From: Pseudomonas sp. CHM02
GTDB lineage: Bacteria; Pseudomonadota; Gammaproteobacteria; Pseudomonadales; Pseudomonadaceae
DNA length: 64,000 nucleotides
NCBI RefSeq assembly: GCF_000612585.1
Contig: NZ_JFCA01000018.1
Span: 52,254 to 116,253 of the forward strand
Direction: 5' to 3'
Part shown: positions 39,530 through 50,921 of the stretch, piece after piece
How positions within the stretch are numbered: position 1 is the first letter of the stretch
Layout: each line of letters opens with the position of its first letter
Made by a program: the position numbers and the translations under genes
The notes under the pieces: model-generated
The model's input: the letters and a program-made list of their open reading frames with translations, nothing else
Told to the model about the DNA's origin: nothing
Databases searched by the model: none

Positions 39530-40876
39530 ATGAGTGCAGCCCAAAGCGTCGGTCCGCAAGCGTTACCGGCACTGCAGGAACAAGTCGAGCAGATCCTTGC
39601 CGAGGCCAGGCGCCAGGGGGCCAGTGCCTGTGAAGTGGCGGTGTCGCTGGAGCAGGGGCTGTCGACATCGGTGCGCCAGCGGGAAGTGGAGACCGTCGAG
39701 TTCAACCGCGACCAAGGCTTTGGCATCACCCTGTATTTAGGGCAGCGCAAAGGCTCGGCGAGTACTTCGGCCAGTGGTCCGGAAGCCATTCGCGAGACCG
39801 TGGCGGCGGCGTTGGCGATTGCCAGGCACACGTCCGAAGATGAAAGCTCGGGCCTGGCCGACAAAGCGTTGATGGCCAAGGACTTGAAGGACTTTGATCT
39901 GTTCCACGCCTGGGACATCACGCCCGAGCAGGCCATTGAACAGGCGCTGACCTGTGAAGCTGCCGCGTTCGACGCCGATGCCCGCATCAAGAACGCTGAT
40001 GGCACCACGTTGAGCACCCATCAGGGCTGCCGCGTGTATGGCAACAGCCATGGTTTCATCGGTGGTTACGCGTCCACGCGTCATAGCTTGAGCTGCGTGA
40101 TGATCGCTGAAGCCAACGGCCAGATGCAGCGCGATTACTGGTATGACGTGAACCGCCAGGGCGATTTGCTGGCCGATCCGGTCAGCATCGGCCAGCGTGC
40201 TGCACAGCGTGCCGCGAGCCGCCTGGGCGCGCGTCCTGTGCCGACCTGTGAAGTGCCGGTGCTGTTTTCGGCGGAATTGGCCGGTGGGTTGTTCGGCAGT
40301 TTCCTGGGAGCGATTTCCGGGGGCAACCTGTACCGCAAGTCTTCGTTCCTGGAGGGCGCGATCGGCCAGAAGCTGTTTCCTGAATGGCTGACCATCGATG
40401 AGCGTCCACACCTGATGCGTGCCATGGGCAGTTCGGCGTTTGACGGTGATGGCCTGGCAACGTACGCCAAGCCGTTTGTCGAGAGCGGTGAGTTGGTGTC
40501 CTACGTGCTGGGTACCTACGCCGGTCGCAAGCTTGGCCTACCGAGCACCGCCAACTCCGGCGGCGTGCACAACCTGTTCGTCACCCACGGCGACGAAGAC
40601 CAGGCCGCGCTGCTACGGAAGATGGGTCGCGGCCTGCTGGTGACTGAGTTGATGGGCCATGGCCTGAACATGGTCACGGGTGATTATTCCCGTGGCGCGG
40701 CGGGCTTCTGGGTGGAAAACGGCGAGATTCAGTTTGCCGTCCAGGAAGTGACGATCGCCGGCAACCTGCGCGATATGTTCAAGCAGATCGTTGCGGTCGG
40801 AAACGACCTGGAACTGCGCAGCAATATCCGCACGGGTTCGGTGTTGATCGAGCGGATGACCGTCGCCGGTAGCTGA
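39530..40876 (+). CDS. pmbA: TldE/PmbA subunit of the TldD-TldE protease
   Basis: 448 residues from ATG 39530, with GGAG six bases before it; a GTG four codons upstream overlaps that site. It lacks a HExxxH motif, as expected for the non-catalytic partner. RKLGLPSTANSGGVHNLFV and GLLVTELMGHGLNMVTGDYS are conserved. A terminator follows. Confidence 0.95.
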   Translation: MSAAQSVGPQALPALQEQVEQILAEARRQGASACEVAVSLEQGLSTSVRQREVETVEFNRDQGFGITLYLGQRKGSASTSASGPEAIRETVAAALAIARHTSEDESSGLADKALMAKDLKDFDLFHAWDITPEQAIEQALTCEAAAFDADARIKNADGTTLSTHQGCRVYGNSHGFIGGYASTRHSLSCVMIAEANGQMQRDYWYDVNRQGDLLADPVSIGQRAAQRAASRLGARPVPTCEVPVLFSAELAGGLFGSFLGAISGGNLYRKSSFLEGAIGQKLFPEWLTIDERPHLMRAMGSSAFDGDGLATYAKPFVESGELVSYVLGTYAGRKLGLPSTANSGGVHNLFVTHGDEDQAALLRKMGRGLLVTELMGHGLNMVTGDYSRGAAGFWVENGEIQFAVQEVTIAGNLRDMFKQIVAVGNDLELRSNIRTGSVLIERMTVAGS

Positions 40877-40902
40877 TCCCTCCGACACACTTCAACAAAA
40901 AG

Positions 40903-40934
40903 GCGCGCCATCATGAAGATGGCGCGCTTTTTTT
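40903..40934 (+). terminator. Intrinsic terminator after pmbA
   Basis: GCGCGCCATC pairs perfectly with GATGGCGCGC around a 5-base loop and is followed by a T-run. Confidence 0.92.
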
Positions 40935-40968
40935 GTGCCCGCGTGTCAGCGGGATTAATGTGCCACTC

Positions 40969-40997
40969 TTGTTTTGATTCTCAATATCATTTAATAA
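40969..40997 (+). promoter_or_regulatory. Promoter of the fagA-sodA operon
   Basis: TTGTTT, a 17-base spacer and TAATAA. The start would be near 41004, inside the Fur-like site. Confidence 0.55.
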
Positions 40998-41011
40998 TAA
41001 ATATCATTACC
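40976..41011 (+). promoter_or_regulatory. Fur-like iron operator
   Basis: AATAATAAATATCATTACC (40993-41011) matches 14 of 19 bases of the classic GATAATGATAATCATTATC box. A weaker overlapping copy (11 of 19) begins at 40976. The pair covers the -10 element and start point, as in iron-repressed promoters. Confidence 0.72.
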
Positions 41012-41026
41012 GAATGAGTGTGGATC

Positions 41027-41414
41027 ATGAGTTCTGTCCTGCATGAGGATCCTTACCTTGAGAGCTGGCGCTGGATGAGTCGCCAGATTCGCTGCGGCCT
41101 CAACCCCAACGAGCCGCGCCTGATCGAACACTACCTCAATGAAGGTCGATACCTGGCGTGCTGCACTGCGACCCATCCGTGGACGATCGCTGAAACCTCA
41201 TTCCGCCTGTTGCTCGACACCGCCAGCGATATCGCGCTGCCCTGGCACTGGCGCTCCCTGTGCCTGGACCAGGCCTGGCGCCCGCTGCGCGACCTGGAAA
41301 AACTCTCTCACTGTGCCTGCCGCCTCAAGCGCTGGCAGACCTTTGCCTGGCGATTGGCGACCTGCGAATTGCTGCCGTCTATTTCTCACTCCGACTTGGT
41401 GCAAGGATCTAACG

Positions 41415-41422
<8 letters not shown>
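41027..41422 (+). CDS. fagA: Fur-associated gene A product
   Basis: 131 residues from ATG 41027; a GTG three codons upstream is in frame but less likely. Function unknown. It is rich in Trp, Leu, Cys and Arg (ESWRWMSRQIRCGLNPNEP, HWRSLCLDQAWRPLRDLE) and shows no signal peptide. It heads the fagA-fumC-orfX-sodA operon, as in P. aeruginosa, directly behind a Fur-like site. Its end overlaps fumC by eight bases. Confidence 0.88.
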
Positions 41423-42791
<1,369 letters not shown>

Positions 42792-42818
42792 TCACCGACC
42801 CTGCTTTGGAGGCTCACC

Positions 42819-43247
42819 ATGGAGCACTGGAAACGCACGATCGAACGGGCCAATCGCTGCTTTATGGCAGGCGAACTGGTCGACGCTCGCGAGGCCTATT
42901 TGCAAGCCCTGGCCCTGGCTCAAGTGTTGTTCGAACGCTGGGCGGATGCCGACGAAGCAGTGGCGGCTTGCGTCATTTCCCATCACAACCTGGCGGACCT
43001 GCACCTGCGCCTGAACCAGCCGGAAGAAAGCGCGGAGTACCTCTGCGCTATTCACCAGCGCCTGCTGCAGACCATGCAGGACCCGCGCCTCAGCTCGCAA
43101 TTGCGGGAAGCCGCCCTGCGCCAGAGCAGCAAAACCTACGTCGAACTGTTGAATTTCATCAGCGATCACGGCGAGTACCCTCGCACTCATCGCTTGCTGG
43201 GCGGTACTGCGGCGCAGCCGACCACTCCTCAATACGGAGCACATTGA
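42819..43247 (+). CDS. TPR-like protein of the sodA operon (orfX)
   Basis: 142 residues, helical with tetratricopeptide-like pairs ([40 protein letters not shown]). The position between fumC and sodA is that of orfX in P. aeruginosa. The role is unknown; a scaffold or assembly role is a guess. GGAGG precedes the start and sodA begins one base after the stop codon. Confidence 0.85.
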   Translation: MEHWKRTIERANRCFMAGELVDAREAYLQALALAQVLFERWADADEAVAACVISHHNLADLHLRLNQPEESAEYLCAIHQRLLQTMQDPRLSSQLREAALRQSSKTYVELLNFISDHGEYPRTHRLLGGTAAQPTTPQYGAH

Positions 43248-43248
43248 T

Positions 43249-43860
43249 ATGACTTATACCTTGCCTGCCTTGCCTTACGCGTACGACGCCCTGGAACCGC
43301 ATATCGATGCGCAAACCATGGAGATCCACTACACCAAGCACCACCAGACTTACATCAACAACCTCAACGCGGCAGTCGAAGGCACCGAGTTTGCGGGCTG
43401 GCCGGTGGAGAAACTGGTGTCCAGCGTGCAGCAACTGCCGGAAAAACTGCGTGCAGCGGTGATTAACCAGGGCGGCGGCCATGCCAACCACTCGTTGTTC
43501 TGGGCGGTGATGTCGCCAAAAGGTGGTGGGAAACCCGAAGGCGCACTGGGCAAGGCTATCGATGAACAGCTTGGCGGTTTTGATAGTTTCAAGGAAGCCT
43601 TCACCAAGGCCGCGTTGACGCGTTTCGGCAGCGGTTGGGCCTGGTTGAGTGTTACGCCGCAGAAGACTCTGGTGGTGGAGAGCAGCGGTAACCAGGACAG
43701 CCCACTGATGAACGGCAATACGCCGATCCTCGGCCTGGACGTCTGGGAGCATGCCTACTACCTGCTTTACCAGAACCGCCGCCCGGAATACATCAATGCC
43801 TTCTACAGTGTCATTAACTGGCCAGAAGTCACCGCTCGCTATCAGGCCGCTGTGGCCTGA
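43249..43860 (+). CDS. sodA: Manganese superoxide dismutase
   Basis: 203 residues. It converts superoxide to oxygen and hydrogen peroxide. Metal ligands are His27 (MEIHYTKHH), the His in [11 protein letters not shown], and Asp and His in LDVWEHAYY. Residues around [11 protein letters not shown] are of the Mn type. It replaces the iron enzyme when iron is scarce. Confidence 0.96.
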   Translation: MTYTLPALPYAYDALEPHIDAQTMEIHYTKHHQTYINNLNAAVEGTEFAGWPVEKLVSSVQQLPEKLRAAVINQGGGHANHSLFWAVMSPKGGGKPEGALGKAIDEQLGGFDSFKEAFTKAALTRFGSGWAWLSVTPQKTLVVESSGNQDSPLMNGNTPILGLDVWEHAYYLLYQNRRPEYINAFYSVINWPEVTARYQAAVA

Positions 43861-43893
43861 CATTTACCTTCATAACAAGATCTAAGGCCGACT

Positions 43894-44787
43894 ATGGGCA
43901 CTGAAACACTGGCGATCAGCAGCGGGCGAATGTTTCGTTATGCGTTTGGCTCGTTGCTGTTATTGGCAGGTACTGCATTGCTGGTGGCCCACGGGCTCGC
44001 CTGGCTGGACCTGGAGCCGCGCATTCTGCGTGCATTGCAGGGTGGCTCCATCTGCGCGCTTGGCACGGCGCTCGGCGCCGTCCCGGTGTTGGTCATTCGC
44101 CGCATGCCGGTGGCATTGAGCGATACCCTGCTGGGTTTTGGTGCCGGTGTGATGTTGGCGGCGACGGCGTTTTCGCTGATCGTGCCGGGCATTGCCGCAG
44201 CCGAAGGCCTGGGACTATCGCCCTGGGCCGCCAGTGGCCTGATCAGCTTTGGCATCATGCTGGGGGCATTCGGGCTTTATCTGGTTGACCGCAAGGTCTC
44301 CGGCGCGAGCCCGGAAATGCTGGTGGGCACGCCGGAAAAACCGGTGATCCCGCCACGCATCTGGCTGTTTGTATTTGCCATCATCGCCCACAACATCCCC
44401 GAAGGCATGGCCGTGGGTGTCTCCGCCGGCGGCGGTATGCCGGATGCCGACAGCCTGGCCATGGGCATTGCCTTGCAGGACGTGCCCGAAGGCCTGGTGA
44501 TTGCGTTGGTGTTGGCCGGGGCAGGGATGTCGCGGGTCAAGGCGTTCCTGATCGGTGCGGCGTCAGGCCTGGTTGAGCCGGTGTTTGCGGTGCTCTGTGC
44601 CTGGTTGGTGAGCCTTGCCGAAATCTTGTTGCCTTTGGGGCTGGCCCTGGCTGCTGGCGCCATGCTGCTGGTGGTGACTCACGAGGTCATTCCCGAGTCG
44701 CGACGCAATGGCCACGAAAAGCTTGCCAGCCTGGGGCTGTGCATCGGATTTTGCTTGATGATGGTGATGGACACCGCTTTGGGATAA
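43894..44787 (+). CDS. ZIP-family metal transporter
   Basis: 297 residues with eight predicted membrane helices. The metal-binding motifs are IIAHNIPEGMAVGVSAGGG and ALQDVPEGLVIALVLAGAG, plus a late THEVIPES. ZIP proteins import zinc, iron or manganese. In an operon with MnSOD, manganese (or zinc) uptake is the simplest guess. The 33-base gap after sodA holds no terminator. Confidence 0.88.
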   Translation: MGTETLAISSGRMFRYAFGSLLLLAGTALLVAHGLAWLDLEPRILRALQGGSICALGTALGAVPVLVIRRMPVALSDTLLGFGAGVMLAATAFSLIVPGIAAAEGLGLSPWAASGLISFGIMLGAFGLYLVDRKVSGASPEMLVGTPEKPVIPPRIWLFVFAIIAHNIPEGMAVGVSAGGGMPDADSLAMGIALQDVPEGLVIALVLAGAGMSRVKAFLIGAASGLVEPVFAVLCAWLVSLAEILLPLGLALAAGAMLLVVTHEVIPESRRNGHEKLASLGLCIGFCLMMVMDTALG

Positions 44788-44799
44788 CGCCCGCTCCCT

Positions 44800-44882
44800 T
44801 GTAGGAGCCGGCTTGCCGGCGATCAATCCTGAGACGTGCGGTGCGCTTGGCGACGCCATCGCCGGCAAGCCGGGCTCCTACA
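44800..44882. repeat. REP inverted pair, family A
   Basis: TGTAGGAGCCGGCTTGCC and inverted GGCAAGCCGGGCTCCTACA, between convergent ZIP and ptsO genes. Confidence 0.85.
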
Positions 44883-44887
44883 GAGGG

Positions 44888-45160
44888 TTATTCGCCTTCG
44901 TCGAAGTAGTTATTGATCAGCGCGACCAGTGCGTCCATCGCTTCCTGTTCTTGTTCACCTTCTGTTTTCAAGTGAATCTTGGTGCCCTTGCCGGCGGCCA
45001 GCATCATCATCGCCATGATGCTTTTGCCGTCAACCATCGATTCCGGTGTGCGTCCGGCGCGAATCTGGCAGGGAAACTGCCCGGCAACACCGACGAACTT
45101 GGCAGACGCCCGGGCGTGCAAGCCCAGCTTGTTGATGATTTCAATTTCCAGAGCGGGCAT
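44888..45160 (-). CDS. ptsO: Nitrogen PTS phosphocarrier NPr
   Basis: 90 residues, HPr-like. The phosphorylated histidine is His16 (NKLGLHARASAKFV). It carries phosphate between PtsP and PtsN, which report nitrogen and carbon state. Last gene of the rpoN-hpf-ptsN-rapZ-ptsO series; rapZ ends 17 bases before it. Confidence 0.95.
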   Translation of the reverse strand: MPALEIEIINKLGLHARASAKFVGVAGQFPCQIRAGRTPESMVDGKSIMAMMMLAAGKGTKIHLKTEGEQEQEAMDALVALINNYFDEGE

Positions 45161-45176
45161 CGCGGGGGTGTTCCTT

Positions 45177-46034
45177 TCAGCTAAGGTCGCGGTGGCGGAC
45201 CTGGACGTTCTTGAGGGTTTGTTGCAGCACCTGGCCCAGGCGCTCGGTCAGGTAGACGGAGCGGTGGTGGCCGCCGGTGCAGCCGATGGCAATGGTGACA
45301 TAGGCTCGGTTGCTTGCAGCGAAGCGCGGCAACCATTTGAGCAAGTAACTGGAAATGTCCTGGAACATCTCCTCCACGTCCGGCTGCGCAGCCAGGTAAT
45401 CGGCCACCGGCTGATCCAGCCCGGATTGATCACGCAGTTCCGGCTTCCAGTAAGGGTTGGGCAGGCAGCGCACGTCGAACACGAGGTCGGCATCTACCGG
45501 CATGCCCCGCTTGAAACCAAATGATTCGACGAGAAACGCCGTGCCCGGTTCCGGCTGGTTCAACAGGCGCAGCTTGATGGCATCGCGCAACTGATACAGG
45601 TTGAGACTGGTGGTGTTGATCTTGAGGTCGGCGAGGTCAATGATCGGCCCCAGCAGCGTGGTCTCGTCTTCGATGGCTTCGGCCAGGGAGCGGTGAGGGC
45701 TGCTGAGGGGGTGGCGTCGACGGGTCTCGGAGAAACGCTTGAGCAGTGTCTCTTCGTCGGCATCCAGGTAAAGCACATCGCAATGGATGTGCTTGGCCCG
45801 GACTTCCTCGAGCAATTGCGGGAATCGCTCAAGGTGGCTGGGCAGGTTGCGGGCATCAATCGAAACGGCGACGAGGGGTTGTGCCAGTTCAGTGTGGATC
45901 AACGCGCGTTCCGCCAATTCCGGCAGCAGGCCGGCGGGCAGGTTGTCGATGCAATAGAAACCGTTGTCCTCAAGAACATTGAGGGCGGTGCTTTTACCCG
46001 AGCCGGAGCGGCCGCTGACGATGATCAAACGCAT
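45177..46034 (-). CDS. rapZ: RNase adaptor protein RapZ
   Basis: 285 residues. Walker [14 protein letters not shown] is near residue 7; the C-terminal sensor domain contains [10 protein letters not shown] and [13 protein letters not shown]. In E. coli RapZ delivers the GlmZ sRNA to RNase E to tune glucosamine-6-phosphate synthesis. It lies between ptsN and ptsO, with 2 bases from ptsN. Confidence 0.95.
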   Translation of the reverse strand: MRLIIVSGRSGSGKSTALNVLEDNGFYCIDNLPAGLLPELAERALIHTELAQPLVAVSIDARNLPSHLERFPQLLEEVRAKHIHCDVLYLDADEETLLKRFSETRRRHPLSSPHRSLAEAIEDETTLLGPIIDLADLKINTTSLNLYQLRDAIKLRLLNQPEPGTAFLVESFGFKRGMPVDADLVFDVRCLPNPYWKPELRDQSGLDQPVADYLAAQPDVEEMFQDISSYLLKWLPRFAASNRAYVTIAIGCTGGHHRSVYLTERLGQVLQQTLKNVQVRHRDLS

Positions 46035-46036
46035 GA

Positions 46037-46501
46037 TTACTGCCCGTTCTGTTCATCCAGGACAACCTGGTACAGCGCCTCGTTGCTGCTGGCGCTGCGC
46101 AGTTTGTCGCGTACGTCCTTGCGGTCAAGCATGCTGGCGATCTGCCGGAGCAGTTCCAGGTGCGCATCGGTAGCCGCTTCCGGGACCAGCAGGACGAACA
46201 GCAGGTCGACCGGGGCGCCGTCGATGGCGTCGAAATCGATGGGAGCGTCCAGGTGCAGCAGGGCGCTCACAGGTGTATCGCAGCCTCTGAGGCGGCAGTG
46301 AGGAATAGCGATGCCGTTACCAAAACCGGTCGAGCCAAGTTTTTCACGGGCGATCAGCGCCTCGTACACGGCTTGCGTATCCAGTTCAGGCACTTCACGG
46401 CCGATCAGGTTGGCAATTTGTTCGAGGGCGCGCTTTTTACTGCCGCCCGGCACGTTCACAAGGGAACGGCCGGGGGTCAGGATGGTTTCAAGTCGGATCA
46501 T
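46037..46501 (-). CDS. ptsN: Nitrogen PTS enzyme IIA
   Basis: 154 residues. The phosphorylated histidine lies in [14 protein letters not shown]. It regulates potassium transport and other targets depending on phosphorylation in the family. In the rpoN cluster; 10 bases follow hpf. Confidence 0.95.
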   Translation of the reverse strand: MIRLETILTPGRSLVNVPGGSKKRALEQIANLIGREVPELDTQAVYEALIAREKLGSTGFGNGIAIPHCRLRGCDTPVSALLHLDAPIDFDAIDGAPVDLLFVLLVPEAATDAHLELLRQIASMLDRKDVRDKLRSASSNEALYQVVLDEQNGQ

Positions 46502-46511
46502 GGGGGGAGAG

Positions 46512-46817
46512 TTAACGACCTGTACCTTGCATCAGGTGCAGATTCTTTTCCTTATGCTTTATGAGTTGGCGGTCCAGCTTGTCGTAGAGCGAGTCGATCG
46601 CCGCGTACATGTCCTCATGTTCCGCATTGGCGACGAGCTTGGCATTCGGTACGTGCAGGGTGGCCTCGATTTTCTGCTTGAGCTTATCGACCTCCATGAT
46701 GACCTGCACGTTGGTGATCTTGTCAAAATGCCCCGCAAGCTTGTTCAGCTTACTCTCGGTGTACTCACGCAGGGGCTTGGTGACTTCCAGCTGGTGTCCA
46801 CTGATGTTGACTTGCAT
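46512..46817 (-). CDS. hpf: Ribosome hibernation promoting factor, short form
   Basis: 102 residues from ATG 46817 (MQVNISGHQLEV), the family start, with AGGAG before it; 18 upstream codons are an unlikely extension. It binds 30S subunits and favours 100S dimers in stationary phase. The short form lacks the C-terminal dimer domain. Between rpoN and ptsN. Confidence 0.94.
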   Translation of the reverse strand: MQVNISGHQLEVTKPLREYTESKLNKLAGHFDKITNVQVIMEVDKLKQKIEATLHVPNAKLVANAEHEDMYAAIDSLYDKLDRQLIKHKEKNLHLMQGTGR

Positions 46818-46892
46818 ACAGCTTCTCCTTCGTTGCCAGTGCATAAAGCGGCGGGTAGGAATACCCGCCACTGGAACGCTGTGGCTCGCCCG

Positions 46893-48386
46893 TCACATCA
46901 AACGCTTGCGCTCGCTGGAAGGCGCGATCCCGAGGGACTCGCGGTACTTGGCGACGGTTCGACGGGCGACCTGAATGCCTTGTGCCTCCAGTAAACCAGC
47001 GATCTTACTGTCACTCAATGGCTTTTTCTGATTTTCCGCGGCAACCAGTTTTTTGATGATCGCGCGGATCGCCGTGGACGAGCATTCACCGCCTTCGGAG
47101 GTGCTGACATGGCTGGAGAAAAAGTATTTCAGTTCATAAATACCCCGCGGGGTATGCATGAATTTCTGGGTGGTCACCCGGGAAATCGTCGATTCATGCA
47201 TGCCGACCGCTTCGGCGATGTCATGCAGTACCAGCGGTTTCATCGCCTCGTCGCCGTATTCCAGGAAGCCGCGCTGGTGCTCGACGATCTGGGTGGCCAC
47301 TTTCATCAGGGTTTCGTTGCGGCTTTGCAGGCTTTTGATGAACCAGCGGGCTTCCTGCAACTGGTTGCGCATGAAGGTGTTGTCGGCGCTGGTATCGGCG
47401 CGACGCACGAAACCGGCGTATTGCGGGTTGACGCGCAGGCGCGGCACCGACTCCTGGTTCAGCTCCACCAGCCAGCGCTCGTTGTCCTTGCGCACAATGA
47501 CGTCGGGGACGACGTATTCGGCTTCGCTGGACTCGATCTGCGAGCCAGGGCGCGGGTTGAGGCTCTGTACCAGCTCGATGACCTGGCGCAGGTCGTCTTC
47601 CTTGAGCTTCATGCGGCGCATCAACTGGCTGTAGTCGCGGCTGCCCAGCAGGCCTATGTAGTCGGTGACCAGGCGCTGGGCTTCGGCGAGCCAGGGAGTC
47701 TTGGCCGGTAGTTGGCGCAATTGCAGCAACAGGCATTCGCTGAGCGTGCGCGCGCCGATACCGGCAGGCTCGAACTGCTGGATGCGATGCAGGACGGCTT
47801 CGATCTCGTCCAGCTCGATATCCAGTTCAGGGTCGAAGGCTTCAAGAATCTCTTCAAGCGTCTCGTCTAGATAACCCTGGTTGTTGATGCAGTCGATCAG
47901 GGTCACGGCGATCAGGCGATCGGTGTCCGACATCGGCGCAAGGTTCAGTTGCCAGAGCAGATGGCTCTGCAGGCTCTCGCCGGCGGACGTACGGGTGGTG
48001 AAGTCCCACTCGTCATCGTCACTGCTGGGCAGGCTGCTGGCGCTGGTCTGGTAGACGTCTTCCCAGGCGGTGTCGACCGGAAGCTCGTTGGGAATGCGTT
48101 CGTTCCACTCGCCTTCCTCCAGGTTGCCCACCGTAGGGGCGGATTCCTGGTAGGAGGGTTCCTGCACGTCGGAATTGGGTTTTTGCTCGATGTTATCGGC
48201 CAGCGGGTCTGCATTATCGAAGTCGTCGCCTTCTTCCTGGCGCTCGAGCATCGGGTTGGACTCCAGGGCCTCCTGGATTTCCTGTTGCAGGTCCAGGGTC
48301 GACAATTGGAGCAGGCGGATGGCCTGTTGCAGCTGCGGTGTCATCGTCAGCTGCTGGCCCATTCTCAGGACTAGCGATGGTTTCAT
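46893..48386 (-). CDS. rpoN: RNA polymerase sigma-54 factor
   Basis: 497 residues. An N-terminal Gln/Leu-rich activator region ([20 protein letters not shown], 19 of these shown as conserved), an acidic stretch (70-120), a core-binding domain, a helix-turn-helix (about 385-405) and the RpoN box [10 protein letters not shown] near the end are all present. It directs nitrogen, flagellar and other genes. The 184-base gap to lptB holds a large hairpin. Confidence 0.97.
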   Translation of the reverse strand: MKPSLVLRMGQQLTMTPQLQQAIRLLQLSTLDLQQEIQEALESNPMLERQEEGDDFDNADPLADNIEQKPNSDVQEPSYQESAPTVGNLEEGEWNERIPNELPVDTAWEDVYQTSASSLPSSDDDEWDFTTRTSAGESLQSHLLWQLNLAPMSDTDRLIAVTLIDCINNQGYLDETLEEILEAFDPELDIELDEIEAVLHRIQQFEPAGIGARTLSECLLLQLRQLPAKTPWLAEAQRLVTDYIGLLGSRDYSQLMRRMKLKEDDLRQVIELVQSLNPRPGSQIESSEAEYVVPDVIVRKDNERWLVELNQESVPRLRVNPQYAGFVRRADTSADNTFMRNQLQEARWFIKSLQSRNETLMKVATQIVEHQRGFLEYGDEAMKPLVLHDIAEAVGMHESTISRVTTQKFMHTPRGIYELKYFFSSHVSTSEGGECSSTAIRAIIKKLVAAENQKKPLSDSKIAGLLEAQGIQVARRTVAKYRESLGIAPSSERKRLM

Positions 48387-48493
48387 GGCAGGGGCTTAAC
48401 ACCTTATTCGCCGGCGCAATGCGCCATCCACGACAGGGCGCGTGAGCGCCAAACATAAGCAAATTATATGCCTGATATCAGGGGCTTTGCCTA

Positions 48494-48542
48494 GAGCGCG
48501 GTAACAATAAAAATACTGAGGTTTTTATTGACTACCGCGCTC
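48494..48542. other. Compound hairpin between lptB and rpoN
   Basis: GAGCGCGGTA (48494-48503) pairs with TACCGCGCTC (48533-48542), and inside it AATAAAAA pairs with TTTTTATT. It is 49 bases with a GC-rich base and AT-rich upper stem, and no T-run follows. Possible mRNA-processing or attenuating structure between lptB and rpoN. Confidence 0.6.
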
Positions 48543-48570
48543 CATGGCGAATGGCCTGATACCACCGTGT

Positions 48571-49295
<725 letters not shown>

Positions 49296-49296
<1 letters not shown>

Positions 49297-49829
49297 TACT
49301 CGGCCTTCTTCTTCGGCTGGATAACCATATCGATGCGTGGGCGAGGTGCGGTGACCTTGTTGCCATTGGCACGACCGGCATTAGCGATCTGTTTCACGGT
49401 GTCATAGGTGATTTTTTCACCTTCCGTGGAGTTGCCGTCGGGGCTGAGCACCTTCGCCTGGTCGATCAGTACGATGCGGTTCTGCTGGGCATGATACTGG
49501 ATGGTCTTGCCGTAGCCCTTCATCGGGCCGGTATCGGTAGCGGACTGCTTCTGTTCGAAGTAAGCCAGGTTGCCCACCGATGTCACCACGTCAATATCGC
49601 CCGCCTGGGTACGCGTCAGTGTCACCGTGTTGCCGGTGATCTTCATCGAGCCCTGGGTGATGATCACGCCGCCGGTATAGGTGGCGACGCCTTGCTTGTC
49701 ATCGAGCTGCGCATCGTCAGCCGAGATGTGGATCGGTTGCTGGCTATCGTTCGGCAGAGCCCAGGCGCTCACGCTTCCCAGTGCTGCGCCCAGACCGAGC
49801 AAAATAGGGAGAGTTTTAACGAGCCTCAT
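49296..49829 (-). CDS. lptA: LPS periplasmic bridge protein LptA
   Basis: 177 residues. The signal peptide ends near VSAWA (residue 24), and the OstA-like beta-jellyroll (about 30-150) contains [19 protein letters not shown]. It forms the bridge carrying LPS across the periplasm. Overlaps lptC by 14 bases and lptB by one. Confidence 0.94.
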
Positions 49830-50388
49830 ACTGTCCTCTTACGTTCGATAGCAGGTGTATCCTGCTTTCTTTCAAATACGCTTTCATTCCTTTGCCAGTC
49901 GATACACCGCCAGCGCCGTCGATTCTAACGTCTTGATCGGTCTGCGCATATTGCTGTTGTGGGAATACGGTCATGCGACTGCTGGTGATGACGGTGTCGC
50001 GCTTCTGTGCATCCGTACGTGCGACGCGCACCGAATCGATCAGTTCCACCTGTGTGCCGTCCGAGTTCACCTCGCCGCGCTTGCTGGTGACATGCCACGG
50101 AAAGTCGGTACCTCGGTACAGGTTCAGGTCCGGGTTTGTCAGTAGGCTGACACCGGATGTCTTGAGGTGGTCCACTTTATCGGCCGTCAACTCATACTGG
50201 ACCTTGCCATCGGGCATGAACTGGATGGTGTAGGCATTGGTGGCAAAATTATCGATAAGCCCCTCGTCAACCTGCGTAACAGGCTGGTCGAGAAAGCGCT
50301 CCGGGCTGATATTCCAGTAGCCCACCGCGAGGAACAGCGCGGCGATGACCCCGAATAGCAGGAAGTTGCGAATCTTTTTACTCAGCAT
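49816..50388 (-). CDS. lptC: LPS export protein LptC
   Basis: 190 residues. One N-terminal membrane helix (NFLLFGVIAALFLAVGYW) anchors a periplasmic jellyroll domain that receives LPS from LptBFG and passes it to LptA. PQQQYAQTDQDVRIDG and STGKGMKAYL are conserved. kdsC stops eight bases before its start. Confidence 0.94.
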   Translation of the reverse strand: MLSKKIRNFLLFGVIAALFLAVGYWNISPERFLDQPVTQVDEGLIDNFATNAYTIQFMPDGKVQYELTADKVDHLKTSGVSLLTNPDLNLYRGTDFPWHVTSKRGEVNSDGTQVELIDSVRVARTDAQKRDTVITSSRMTVFPQQQYAQTDQDVRIDGAGGVSTGKGMKAYLKESRIHLLSNVRGQYEAR

Positions 50389-50396
50389 AAAACGCT

Positions 50397-50921
50397 CTAT
50401 AAGTAGGCGGCGTGTGCCGCTTCAAGGCTGCCTTGGGCACGCAGGATCAGCTCGCAGAATTCGCGGGCGGCACCTTCACCGCCGCGGGCAGTGGTGATGC
50501 CATGGGCGTGCTCGCGAACAAAGGCGGCCGCGTTGGCGACGGCCATGCCCAGGCCCACTCGGCGAATCACCGGCAGGTCTGGCAGGTCATCGCCCAGGTA
50601 GGCGACCTGTTCATAGCTTAGGTTGAGTTGGCCAAGAAGCTCGTCCAGAACCACCAGTTTATCCTCGCGGCCCTGATACAGGTGAGGAATCCCCAGGTTT
50701 TGTGCGCGACGTTCCACTACCGGCGTCTTTCTGCCGCTGATAATCGCCGTTTGCACGCCCGCCGCCATCAGCATCTTGATGCCCTGGCCGTCCAGGGTGT
50801 TGAACGTCTTGAATTCGCTGCCGTCCTCGAGAAAGTACAGGCGGCCATCGGTCAGCACGCCGTCAACGTCGAAAATCGCCAGTTTTATGTGCTTGCCGCG
50901 TTGCAACAGGTCGCTGGTCAT
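50397..50921 (-). CDS. kdsC: 3-deoxy-manno-octulosonate-8-phosphatase
   Basis: 174 residues, HAD-family enzyme that dephosphorylates KDO-8-phosphate. The catalytic DVDGVLTDG motif is near residue 18, and motif III/IV GDDLPDLPVIR later. Adjacent to kdsD on the LPS operon. Confidence 0.95.
   Translation of the reverse strand: MTSDLLQRGKHIKLAIFDVDGVLTDGRLYFLEDGSEFKTFNTLDGQGIKMLMAAGVQTAIISGRKTPVVERRAQNLGIPHLYQGREDKLVVLDELLGQLNLSYEQVAYLGDDLPDLPVIRRVGLGMAVANAAAFVREHAHGITTARGGEGAAREFCELILRAQGSLEAAHAAYL

Noticed and set aside
41139..41414. N-terminal extension of fumC by 92 codons
   Set aside because: It overlaps fagA in another frame; ATG 41415 has a good ribosome site and the family start.
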